Assembly: GCA_009693175.1 (NCBI GenBank) | Contig: SHXT01000010.1 | Coordinates: 1 to 46,075, forward strand | Source: Candidatus Methylopumilus sp. | Lineage (GTDB): Bacteria; Pseudomonadota; Gammaproteobacteria; Burkholderiales; Methylophilaceae | Length of the DNA stretch: 46,075 bases | Reading direction: 5' to 3' | Shown here: piece by piece, positions 1-7,057 of the stretch | Numbering within the stretch: the stretch's first letter is position 1 | Layout of the letters: the number at the start of each line of letters is the position of its first letter | Position numbers and translations under genes: made by a program | Notes under the pieces: model-generated | What the model was told of the DNA's origin: nothing | The model's input: the letters and a program-made list of their open reading frames with translations, nothing else | The model's database searches: none

Positions 1-623
1 GCACGCTCACCGTACTTCCAGGCTTCGCGCCAAGGCACCGAGGACAGGCCCACGAGGAAGGAGGTCTCAGGGAAAGGCGCAATCAGCTCGGTCCACCGCT
101 TCGCTTCGAGCACGGCTCGCCGTTCGAGGGCGTGCTCCCTTGGCGCATAGTGGTACACGGCGGCCATGTTACCGAGCTGATCGAGCGCAGGCAGCAGGGC
201 ATAGCCCTCGGTCGGATGAAGATTCCCGCTCGACGGATTTGCGCGCAACGGCCACCGGGTCTCGCCGACTTGCTTCCATGCCGTCAGCGAGAGTGCATAG
301 CGTAAAAACAGCGAGACCGACTCCAGCGACAGCGGTGCCGGCGGCATAGTCTCGCGTGCATAGAGCTGCCAATAAGGCAGCGGGTGGCCCGCTTTGGGTA
401 GTGAGAGGCGAATCAGGTCCGTGCCCGCGTAGCGTCGAAATGGATCGGGCTGCGTTGCCCAGTCCATGTAGCCCTGCGCGGCGGCGTAGCGGTGGAAGTG
501 GTGCTTGGTTCGCTCGTGGTAGGTGACGACCACATTTTTGGGATATGACTCTCCCTCAAGAAGGTCGGCTTGCTCCAGCGCACTTGGTTCTCCCGATAAG
601 GTTGAAAGACGATGGGGCGTCAT
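1..623 (-). CDS. SagB-type nitroreductase family oxidoreductase (partial, C-terminus beyond window)
   Basis: The minus strand is open from an ATG at 621-623 to the window edge, giving about 207 residues of an N-terminal part. The motifs TYHERTKHHFHRYA and DWATQPDPFRRY near the start, PSSGNLHPTEGYALLP in the middle and TSFLVGLSSVPWREAWKYGE at the end are typical of stand-alone SagB/ThcOx-like FMN nitroreductases; PSSGNLHP is the flavin-contacting segment. Members of this family reduce or oxidise small substrates with FMN, and the substrate here is unknown. The ATG lies 7 bases after the stop of the chimeric Mrp/NifU ORF, so the two are probably co-transcribed with formate dehydrogenase. The in-frame TAA at 630-632 rules out a longer N-terminus. 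Base composition is GC-rich, unlike everything after 2.2 kb. Confidence 0.85.
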   Translation of the reverse strand, partial: MTPHRLSTLSGEPSALEQADLLEGESYPKNVVVTYHERTKHHFHRYAAAQGYMDWATQPDPFRRYAGTDLIRLSLPKAGHPLPYWQLYARETMPPAPLSLESVSLFLRYALSLTAWKQVGETRWPLRANPSSGNLHPTEGYALLPALDQLGNMAAVYHYAPREHALERRAVLEAKRWTELIAPFPETSFLVGLSSVPWREAWKYGER

Positions 624-629
624 GGTGTT

Positions 630-893
630 TTAGTCATGAGGTACAACCTGCTGCGGGTAGAACGGCTGCTTCCCCGCTGCGTGGTCGGTCGCATCCAAAA
701 TTTCCAAGGTTTCTGGGGCGACCCTTTTCACCATCACTTCGAAGCCCTGCCTCAGTGTCACCTGAGAGGACGCGCAGCCCTTGCCGCTACCGACGGCGAT
801 GATATGATGAATTCCCGGTAGTTTCTCGGGGCCGACGGCCGGCTGTGACGACGCGCCAGGCGCCTGCTGCTGGTTGTTCTCAGTGGTCTGCAT
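630..893 (-). pseudogene. Chimeric ORF: Mrp/ApbC N-terminus fused to NifU-like C-terminus
   Basis: This 87-residue ORF joins two unrelated family signatures. Residues 1-39 carry IHHIIAVGSGKG, the start of the Walker A loop of Mrp/ApbC Fe-S carrier ATPases (normally GKGGVGKST), but the ORF leaves the family before the GKST part. Residues 40-87 read CASSQVTLRQGFEVMVKR and then LDATDHAAGKQPFYP, the C-terminal part of a NifU-type scaffold with only one Cys of the usual CxxC. The simplest reading is an in-frame deletion that removed most of an mrp gene and the first part of a neighbouring nifU-like gene. Neither half should be functional: the P-loop is incomplete and the cluster-binding pair is broken. 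A start at 893 preceded by AGGAAC is plausible, and the ORF sits between formate dehydrogenase and the nitroreductase. A genuine small fusion protein or an assembly error cannot be excluded. Confidence 0.6.
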
Positions 894-983
894 GACTAAG
901 TTCCTTGTATCTTCAGTTTAGGCGATAGTTTTGTGGCGAGCGGGAGTCACCAGAAAAACAACAAGCTACCTTGTTATGCCCTA

Positions 984-2183
984 TCATTTTCTGAACCGTT
1001 CCGCTTCTTCCGAGCCCTTGGTTGCGTTACCTTCGCTGTATGAGTGCGCACCCACGCCGGCTAGTTTTCCACCTTGCACGATCAGATACTCATCGCGAAT
1101 TGGTCGGCCCTCGAAGTAACACTCGAGGATTTCACGCGTGCCTGCTGCGTAGCGCGTTTGCGCCGTCAGGCTGCTGCCGGAAATATGCGGAGTCATGCCG
1201 TGATTCGGCATGTGGCGCCATGGATGATCGGCCGGTGGTGGTTGCGGGAACCAGACGTCGCCAGCATAACCAGCCAGCTGGCCGCTTTCCAACGCTGAGA
1301 CAATGGCATCGCGATCACACAACTTGCCACGTGCCGTGTTGATCAGATAAGCACCACGCTTGAAGTTCTTCAGCATTTTTTCATTGACCATGTGTTCCGT
1401 TTCTGGATACAGCGGACAGTTTAGCGTCACGACATCACATACCTTGGCCATGCTTTCCAAACTGGTGTGATAGGTAAGGTTGAGCTCCTTCTCGACCGAT
1501 TCAGGCAGTTGATGACGATCCGTGTAGTGCAGCTTGACATCAAAGGGTTTCAACAGACGCAGTACGCGTAAACCAATGCGGCCGGCAGCAACGGTACCGA
1601 CGCTCATCGCTTCCAGATCGTAGGAGCGTTCCACGCAATCGGCGATGTTCCAGCCACCCTTGACCACCCAATTGTACGAAGGAATATAGTTGCGTACCTG
1701 TGACAGGATCATCATTACCACATGTTCGGCGACGCTATTGCTATTGGAATAGGTCACTTCGGCAACGGTGATGTTGCGTGTGTTGGCAGCGTCTAGATCG
1801 ATGTGATCGGATCCGATACCGGCAGTCACGATCATTTTCAGTTTCGGTGCCTTGGTGATACGCTCGGCTGTCATGTAAGCGGGCCAGAACGGTTGCGAGA
1901 TGACGATCTCGGCATCGTGCAGTTCGCGGTCAAGCACGCTATCGGCACCATCCTTGCTGGAAGTCACAACCAACTGATGGCCATTTGATTCCAGATATTT
2001 ACGCAGGCCCAGTTCTCCGGACACGCTGCCCAGTAAGGTGCCGGGCTTGAAGTCAATGCCTTTCGGCGTCGGCAGCGTCTGCCCATCAGGGTAATGTTCT
2101 GGTTGCGCAACATTATCGCGCGCATAAGACTTCGGGTAGCCCGCTATGGGGTCGTCGTAGAGCACACAAATAATTTTAGCCAT
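984..2183 (-). CDS. fdh: NAD-dependent formate dehydrogenase
   Basis: Oxidises formate to CO2 with NAD+, the last step of C1 dissimilation, in the cytoplasm. From the ATG at 2181-2183 the protein is 399 residues, matching the well-known Pseudomonas sp. 101 enzyme (about 400), and begins MAKIICVLYDDPIAGYPKSY. It is a D-2-hydroxyacid dehydrogenase-type fold with coenzyme motif VGTVAAGRIGL around residues 196-205. The catalytic set is present: Asn147 in TYSNSNSV, Arg285 in NTARGKLCD and His333 in TPHISG. A start 27 codons upstream is possible, but CTAAGGAG lies just before the ATG at 2183 and homologues begin there. It is the first gene of a minus-strand group with the Mrp/NifU relic and the nitroreductase. 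Codon use and composition are GC-rich, foreign to the rest of the window. Confidence 0.95.
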   Translation of the reverse strand: MAKIICVLYDDPIAGYPKSYARDNVAQPEHYPDGQTLPTPKGIDFKPGTLLGSVSGELGLRKYLESNGHQLVVTSSKDGADSVLDRELHDAEIVISQPFWPAYMTAERITKAPKLKMIVTAGIGSDHIDLDAANTRNITVAEVTYSNSNSVAEHVVMMILSQVRNYIPSYNWVVKGGWNIADCVERSYDLEAMSVGTVAAGRIGLRVLRLLKPFDVKLHYTDRHQLPESVEKELNLTYHTSLESMAKVCDVVTLNCPLYPETEHMVNEKMLKNFKRGAYLINTARGKLCDRDAIVSALESGQLAGYAGDVWFPQPPPADHPWRHMPNHGMTPHISGSSLTAQTRYAAGTREILECYFEGRPIRDEYLIVQGGKLAGVGAHSYSEGNATKGSEEAERFRK

Positions 2184-2270
2184 TTCTTTTCTCCTTAGAG
2201 TTAAAAATCCTTGATATATTGGAACAGGTAAATCAACAGTCGCCCCGCCGTTGCCGATACTCAATCATCT

Positions 2271-2701
2271 ATGCAATATCAAGCAGGTCAATTACGCAGC
2301 GCCTTCAACACTCAAAGTGTAGCTCAGTAGCAGCCTTAAAAGATAAAAGTGCAGCGGCTTTATTAGGTTTCAAAGTCAATCATTCATTGACTGACAAAGC
2401 TACCCTCACAGCTCAATTAGGACTCGAACAAGACTTCTATCATTCAGTCAGTAATTATTCAGCGACAAGTTTGAATGCAGATATACTCAACTCAGTAGCT
2501 TTCAACACTGATATTAAACGCACACGTCCAGTAGCTTCTGCTGGTGCTTATTATGATTTAACTAAAGCACAAAGATTATCTGCAACAATTAATTATCAAC
2601 AACTGCCATTCCAATCGACAAGTGCAGTGACAGGATATTTTACTTTAAAAAAGGGGGTTCTAGCATATTCAGGTGGGGCAAAATTAGCAGGGGTCAAATA
2701 G
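2271..2701 (+). pseudogene. Autotransporter beta-barrel remnant (5'-truncated, frameshifted)
   Basis: The main frame reads SVAALKDKSAAALLGF from about 2327, then alternating hydrophobic/polar strands (LTAQLGLEQDFYHSVSNYSA, RPVASAGAYYDLTKAQRLSA, TSAVTGYFTL) to a stop at 2701. This looks like the last strands of an autotransporter outer-membrane barrel. Similar barrel-like coding (MQYQAGQLRSAFNTQSVAQ) occurs in another frame at 2271-2330 and stops exactly where the main frame takes over, so a frameshift separates the pieces. No signal peptide or passenger domain is present. The very end (KKGVLAYSGGAKLAGVK) follows a run of A and G at 2648-2656 and does not end in the usual aromatic residue, suggesting a second shift. 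It lies at the edge between GC-rich and AT-rich DNA, which may be where its upstream part was lost. Family assignment is from pattern only. Confidence 0.55.
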
Positions 2702-2724
2702 AGGTGTGTTAGCAAATGCTTGCT

Positions 2725-2770
2725 ATAAAAAGAAAACCCCACCTAATCTTTATCAGTCTAAGTAGGGTTT
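2725..2770 (-). terminator. Probable Rho-independent terminator of the repeat-peptide gene
   Basis: AAACCC at 2734-2739 pairs with GGGTTT at 2765-2770, and the stem continues with two mismatches. Read on the minus strand, the stem is followed by the T-rich stretch TTTTCTTTTTATAG. It lies about 75 bases past the stop of the small secreted repeat protein. The stem is imperfect, so confidence is moderate. Confidence 0.5.
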
Positions 2771-2842
2771 ATTACTTGAAGTAGTTTTTAGGAAAAACTA
2801 CAAAATCAATATAAAGATTTTTAATCTAAATCAAATTTAGAT

Positions 2843-3094
2843 TTACTTAGCTTCTTGATATTCAGCGCCTTGATTAAAGGGACCATTTCCACCAATTAAG
2901 AGGGCATCTGTAGGATGAAAGGGTTTAAAGTCAGCCACAGCTTCTTGATATTCAGCGCCTTGATTAAAGGGACCATTTCCACCAATTAAGAGGGCATCTG
3001 TAGGATGAAAGGGTTTGAAACCTAAGTCCTCTTCTGCAAAAAGAGAGTTATTGAAGACAAAAAACAAAACAACAAAAAACAATATTTTTTTCAT
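2843..3094 (-). CDS. Small exported protein of two identical 30-residue repeats
   Basis: I do not recognise a family. The 83-residue product has a clear Sec signal peptide, MKKILFFVVLFFVFNNSLFA, cut after LFA. The mature part is two tandem copies of a 30-residue unit containing FKPFHPTDALLIGGNGPFNQ followed by GAEYQEA. The second copy ends after QEAK. The ATG at 3092-3094 is chosen because a GGAG-type ribosome site lies just upstream; an upstream start at 3142 would put 16 residues before the signal peptide. There are no cysteines and no obvious metal or lipid attachment site; Pro, Gly and aromatic residues dominate. A peptide precursor, a repeat adhesin fragment or a small periplasmic binding protein are all possible. 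A terminator-like stem follows on the same strand. Confidence 0.75.
   Translation of the reverse strand: MKKILFFVVLFFVFNNSLFAEEDLGFKPFHPTDALLIGGNGPFNQGAEYQEAVADFKPFHPTDALLIGGNGPFNQGAEYQEAK
2849..3028 (-). repeat. Two-copy tandem repeat, period 90 bp, inside the small exported protein gene
   Basis: Bases 2849-2926 and 2939-3016 are identical over 78 positions. The period is exactly 90 bp, 30 codons, so the reading frame is kept. Identity at silent positions indicates recent duplication or gene conversion. Confidence 0.95.
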
Positions 3095-3268
3095 AATAAT
3101 TACTCCGGTAATTTTATTTAAATAAAACAAACTAACTTTCAAAAAATTGAATATTTTTTGACTTTTAGAGATTAATACTATGCCTGAGTTTCAGAGTTGT
3201 CAATATTACGCATCACTTTTAGTTCAATGATCGTGAGGATGATCTCAGGTTAGAAAGAGTTGGAATAA

Positions 3269-3294
3269 GGAGTATGCTAAAAAGTGTCAAAATT
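3269..3294. repeat. Short dispersed repeat, copy 1
   Basis: This 26-base segment, with the core GTATGCTAAAAAGTGTCAAA, matches 24 of 26 positions of 8345-8370. It overlaps the 3' end of the antiporter gene and lies upstream of the repeat-peptide gene on the minus strand. Confidence 0.7.
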
Positions 3295-4513
3295 TCATTT
3301 TTTTTACAAGCCAACCTGTAGTAAGTGGTTGGATAGTAATAGTGATTAATATTGCCATAAATGTCACTGCAGCAATAATGTCTGCATGAGGAGCATTTAA
3401 GCCAACCAACATACTAGCTAATGCCCCAGGAATAACCCCAGTTTCTCTCGTCCAGCACATTAAAATCAATTCTTTAAGTGTCCAATTTGCTTTTCTGTTT
3501 GGAAGTGCACAAAGAAAAACAGTAAGAGGTCTCGCGATAAACATAAATACTAAAACAGTAGCAAAAGCTGGCCAAAAATATTTAGATAGGAGAGAAAAAT
3601 TAACTTGAGAACCTAAAAGGATAAAAATAAATATCCTCATAATTAAAGAGGTCGTCAAAATAAAGTCATCTAATTTTTCTTGTTCTTTATTGTTTGTTTT
3701 AAAACCAAATACATCTTTATTGCCAAGCACTATTCCAAAAATAAATACTGCCATGAAACCACTTGCATGAAAATTATCCGCAGCTAAAAAAGCTGAGGCT
3801 ACAGTCATTAAAGTTACTAAAGGACCGTACTCGCGAAGAAAACCATATTTCTCATGAGAGATGATAGATACCGATAGATAACCTAGGCTGCCTCCAGCCA
3901 GCATGCCCACAAAAGATTGTTGTAATAAGTCGATGATACTCTGGCTTAGATTAAACGCACTTTCACCGATAGCCATAGTAAATAGTGTCATTGTAAGAAT
4001 GGCAGCTATAGCATCATTAAAAGCAGATTCACTAATGACTAGTTGAGCTATTTTTTCAGGCACTTTAGTTTGTTTAAATACTGGAATTAAGGTTGCTGGG
4101 TCCGTAGAGGCAATTGTGGATCCCAAAAGTAATGCAACAATAAATGGAAGGCCAATAAAAAATTGTGCGGCGATAGCTGAAATAAAAGTGGTGATTAGAA
4201 CGCCTAATGTTGAAATTAATAAAAGTGTGGGCCAAACTTTTTTAATAATATGAATGCGCACACTCGCGCCACCATCAAATAAGATGTAGCAAGAACCAAA
4301 AATAAGGATGAGCTGATTAAGAACAGAATTAACCTTAATATCTATAATGCTTAGTCCATTTACCCCTAAAAGTATTCCTGCAAATAAAAGAAAAACGATA
4401 TCTGGCAGTTTAAGTATTTTTGCTATATAGCCAGATAGCATCCCGGCACTTAATACGATACCGAGTAAATAAAGTAATTCCTTTACGTGTGAAAATGAGA
4501 TTGATTGGTTCAT
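3287..4513 (-). CDS. CPA1-family Na+(K+)/H+ antiporter, NhaP-like
   Basis: An inner-membrane cation/proton exchanger of 408 residues with about twelve hydrophobic segments spread over the whole length, the usual size for a NhaP-type core without a long C-terminal tail. The diagnostic stretch is STIASTDPATLIPVF followed by ISESAFNDAIAA around residues 130-170; the Asn-Asp pair in ESAFNDA is the CPA1 ion-binding signature, as in NhaP and NapA-like transporters. It would expel Na+ or K+ in exchange for protons and help pH and salt homeostasis. It is transcribed alone, divergently from the zinc-uptake pair. Specificity for Na+ over K+ cannot be read from the sequence. Confidence 0.88.
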   Translation of the reverse strand: MNQSISFSHVKELLYLLGIVLSAGMLSGYIAKILKLPDIVFLLFAGILLGVNGLSIIDIKVNSVLNQLILIFGSCYILFDGGASVRIHIIKKVWPTLLLISTLGVLITTFISAIAAQFFIGLPFIVALLLGSTIASTDPATLIPVFKQTKVPEKIAQLVISESAFNDAIAAILTMTLFTMAIGESAFNLSQSIIDLLQQSFVGMLAGGSLGYLSVSIISHEKYGFLREYGPLVTLMTVASAFLAADNFHASGFMAVFIFGIVLGNKDVFGFKTNNKEQEKLDDFILTTSLIMRIFIFILLGSQVNFSLLSKYFWPAFATVLVFMFIARPLTVFLCALPNRKANWTLKELILMCWTRETGVIPGALASMLVGLNAPHADIIAAVTFMAILITITIQPLTTGWLVKKMKF

Positions 4514-4610
4514 ATCTTAAGAATAATAAATCATTTTAACCTCCTTGAGATAAAAGGCAGGTGTTCATTTAAGCAAGCCAAGGTCAATAAGAGCGTGTTA
4601 AAATGATTAT

Positions 4611-4916
4611 ATGTTTAAACGCCTTTATAGTATTTTATGTTTAGTTTTTTTGTTTGCTTTTAGTCAGCAAGCAGCGATTGCTCATGAAATTTCTCACATA
4701 CAAGACTACACTCAAAAAACGCATTCACATAAATCAGATTTAAACTCTTGTAGCCAATGTATAAGTTTTGCAAAACTTCAACTTATCAATGATGGTGAAT
4801 TAGTATTTCATGTTGAAGCGTTAAATCAATACACAGCATTTGTCTTTCAATCTAATTCGTATCAATCTCTTACAGCAATTTACTTTGCTGCCCGCGCTCC
4901 ACCTCAAAACTCTTAA
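4611..4916 (+). CDS. Small exported His-rich protein upstream of the ZnuD-like receptor (DUF2946-like)
   Basis: The 101-residue product has a signal peptide (MFKRLYSILCLVFLFAFSQQ, then AAIA) and a mature N-terminus rich in His: AHEISHIQDYTQKTHSHK, then CSQC. It ends in ARAPPQNS, similar to the closing ARxPP motif of DUF2946-type proteins, often found next to zinc or copper TonB receptors. The His/Cys cluster suggests metal binding in the periplasm. It is followed after 73 bases by the receptor gene, with a strong hairpin between. The role as a zinc chaperone or sensor is inference from context. No ribosome site is obvious before the ATG. Confidence 0.7.
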   Translation: MFKRLYSILCLVFLFAFSQQAAIAHEISHIQDYTQKTHSHKSDLNSCSQCISFAKLQLINDGELVFHVEALNQYTAFVFQSNSYQSLTAIYFAARAPPQNS

Positions 4917-4932
4917 ATTAATTTGAACTTAT

Positions 4933-4972
4933 AGCCCTTAAATATTTTAAGGGCTTTGAAACATTAATTTTT
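4933..4972 (+). terminator. Hairpin with delayed T-run between the His-rich protein and the receptor gene
   Basis: AGCCCTTAAA (4933-4942) and TTTAAGGGCT (4946-4955) form a perfect 10-bp stem with a three-base loop. A run of eight T follows about 14 bases later. It could be a partial terminator that lowers receptor expression relative to the small protein, or an mRNA stabiliser. The T-run is too far away for a textbook terminator. Confidence 0.55.
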
Positions 4973-4989
4973 TTTGAAAAGGGTTTGAG

Positions 4990-7032
4990 ATGAAACTCAA
5001 GCTATTAACATTTGTATTTCTATTAGTATTAATTCAATCAACGATCGCAGCTGAAAAAGCAACTATCACGCTACCGACGACACCTGTGACCGGTAACCCA
5101 CTCGGCGTGGGCTCCGATCAAATGGTTGTTCCTATTTCTATTTTAAATGGACGGGAACTTTCATTAAAACGAGAAAATACTTTAGCTGAGACACTTAATA
5201 GTATTCCAGGTGTTAGTAATAGTTCATTTGGGCCTTCAGTCGGAAGACCTATGATCCGAGGTATGGACAGTGATCGCATCAAGATCTTACAAAATGGGGT
5301 CAATAATTTAGATGCTTCCAATTTGAGTTTTGACCATGGTGTCTCGATTGACCCTCTCATTATTGAACAGATTGATGTCATCCGCGGACCAGCAACATTA
5401 CTTTATGGGGGCGGTGCGGTTGGCGGTGTTGTGAATACTATTGACCACCGAATTCCTAAAGAAAAATTTGAGGGTATTACAGGGAGAGGTGAGGTACGTT
5501 ATGGTGGTGCTAACTTAGAACAAAGCAATGCGGCGGTGGTGGATGTGGGCTCGGGTAATTTTGTCATGCACTTTGATGCCTATAATCGAGATGCGAAGAA
5601 TTTACGTATACCAAGTAATGCTGTGTCATCTAGAAAAAGGACTACTAACTCTTGGGATCCAGCCACCAGTGGTTATGCACCGTATGCCACAAATCATGGG
5701 TCTAATAAACTCATTAATAGCCAATCAGAATCCAATGGCGGAGCGGTAGGTGCCTCTATGATTTTTGATCGCGGATATGCAGGGGTAAGTTATGCTAAGC
5801 ATCAAACTCAGTATGGAAGTCCTAATGAAGCGGCTATTAAGATTGATATGGATAGTGATCGTTTTGATTTTGCTTCCGAGGTGAGAGATATTGGTACCTT
5901 CTTTGAGCGTGCCAAATTTCGAGCGGCATATACCGACTATATGCATAAAGAAATTGAAAATGGGGCGGTAGGAACAACATTTAAGAACAAAGGAGTAGAG
6001 GGTACATTTGAACTGGGACATCAACCTATCCTTAATATTAAAGGTGTTTTAGGGTTGCAATTTGAGAATGGAAAGTTTCAGGCGTTAGGCGCGGAAGCTT
6101 TTGTGCCTTCATCTAAAACCAATGCTCAATCAGTCTACCTTTATGAAGAGTTACCAATTGATCAACATAAAATTACTTTTGGTTTGAGGCATGGTCAACA
6201 TGATGTGGATAGTAAGGGCGGTGGTACTTTTACCGCAACCAATAAGAGCTTCAAGACAGATAATGGTGCAGTTGGAGGGCTTTATACCTTAAATTCTCAG
6301 TGGTCGCTTACAGGTAATCTTAGTCACAATGAACGCGCGCCTTCTTATTTTGAGCTTTACGCAGATGGTGTGCATGTAGCTACGGGGGCTTATGAACAAG
6401 GCCAAAGCAATTTAAAAATCGAAAAATCGAATGGACTTGATGGTCAGATTCGTTGGAAACATGGGCAAGATAGCTTGACTTTGGGGGCGTATTACACAAA
6501 GTTTTCAAACTATATTGGACTACTTTCAACAAATACATTGGTTGCGGTAGAGGGTGATGCTCATAAAATATCTCGATTTACAGGGATTAAGGCCGAATTT
6601 AAGGGGTTTGAGTTGGAGGGTAAAACTTCTCTTACTGATAATTTACAATTAAATGTAAGGGCTGATTATACGGATGCGCGTGATAAGACCAATGGTGGTT
6701 ATGTACCTCGTATTTCACCATTTAAAATTGGCGGGGGTTTAAAGTATGAACTTAATCGCTTCGGTGCGAGGTTTGATGTGCTTCATGCTTTTAAACAAGA
6801 GCATGTGGCTACCAACTTTAACTATGGGACACATAAAGAACTCACTACAGACTCTTATACAAGTGTAAGTATGATGGCGACTTATAAATTACCGACGCAA
6901 TATAATTTAGAAGCTTTTTCACGGGTTAACAATCTTTTAGATGAAGAAATTCGTGAGCATTCATCATTCTTAAAAGACATTGCACCAACAGGTAGCAGGT
7001 CAATTATGTTTGGTATGCGAGGAGATTTTTAA
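4990..7032 (+). CDS. znuD: TonB-dependent outer-membrane receptor, ZnuD-like (zinc uptake)
   Basis: This 680-residue outer-membrane receptor has a signal peptide (about residues 1-20, ending in IAA), a plug domain (ILNGRELSLKREN, SVGRPMIRGMDSDRIKILQN, then VIRGPATLLYGGGAVGGVVN) and a 22-strand-type barrel ending in Phe (FGMRGDF), the usual last residue. Length and plug motifs resemble ZnuD of Neisseria and related high-affinity zinc receptors rather than siderophore receptors, and the plug-barrel linker includes NAVSSRKRTTNSWDP. Transport is energised by TonB-ExbBD, not seen in this window. The His-rich exported protein directly upstream supports a zinc role. Regulation by Zur is expected, but I could not identify a convincing Zur box. 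A different metal or heme substrate remains possible. Confidence 0.82.
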   Translation: MKLKLLTFVFLLVLIQSTIAAEKATITLPTTPVTGNPLGVGSDQMVVPISILNGRELSLKRENTLAETLNSIPGVSNSSFGPSVGRPMIRGMDSDRIKILQNGVNNLDASNLSFDHGVSIDPLIIEQIDVIRGPATLLYGGGAVGGVVNTIDHRIPKEKFEGITGRGEVRYGGANLEQSNAAVVDVGSGNFVMHFDAYNRDAKNLRIPSNAVSSRKRTTNSWDPATSGYAPYATNHGSNKLINSQSESNGGAVGASMIFDRGYAGVSYAKHQTQYGSPNEAAIKIDMDSDRFDFASEVRDIGTFFERAKFRAAYTDYMHKEIENGAVGTTFKNKGVEGTFELGHQPILNIKGVLGLQFENGKFQALGAEAFVPSSKTNAQSVYLYEELPIDQHKITFGLRHGQHDVDSKGGGTFTATNKSFKTDNGAVGGLYTLNSQWSLTGNLSHNERAPSYFELYADGVHVATGAYEQGQSNLKIEKSNGLDGQIRWKHGQDSLTLGAYYTKFSNYIGLLSTNTLVAVEGDAHKISRFTGIKAEFKGFELEGKTSLTDNLQLNVRADYTDARDKTNGGYVPRISPFKIGGGLKYELNRFGARFDVLHAFKQEHVATNFNYGTHKELTTDSYTSVSMMATYKLPTQYNLEAFSRVNNLLDEEIREHSSFLKDIAPTGSRSIMFGMRGDF

Positions 7033-7034
7033 TC

Positions 7035-7049
7035 GTCAAAACTTTTGAC
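7035..7049. repeat. 15-base palindrome GTCAAAACTTTTGAC
   Basis: A perfect palindrome around one central C, starting three bases after the receptor stop codon and before the convergent umuC end. Almost the same word (GTCAAAACTTTTG) occurs at 11236-11248, also just after a forward gene. With no loop it is more likely a protein or cruciform site than a terminator. Confidence 0.6.
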
Positions 7050-7057
7050 ACTTAGGT

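Noticed and set aside
984-2264. Longer formate dehydrogenase starting at 2264
   Set aside because: The extra 27 residues are not part of the family, and a good ribosome site precedes the ATG at 2183.
2219-2701. A complete 160-residue protein starting at 2219
   Set aside because: Its first 35 residues are unlike the rest and lie in a different frame from barrel-type sequence at 2271-2330; it is better explained as a frameshifted remnant.
2849-3028. CRISPR-like repeats
   Set aside because: The two copies are 90 bases apart, directly adjacent, in frame and coding, with no spacers and no cas genes.
4590-4612. Zur box before the His-rich protein gene
   Set aside because: GTTAAAATGATTATATG has only weak dyad symmetry and too few matches to the usual AT-rich palindrome.
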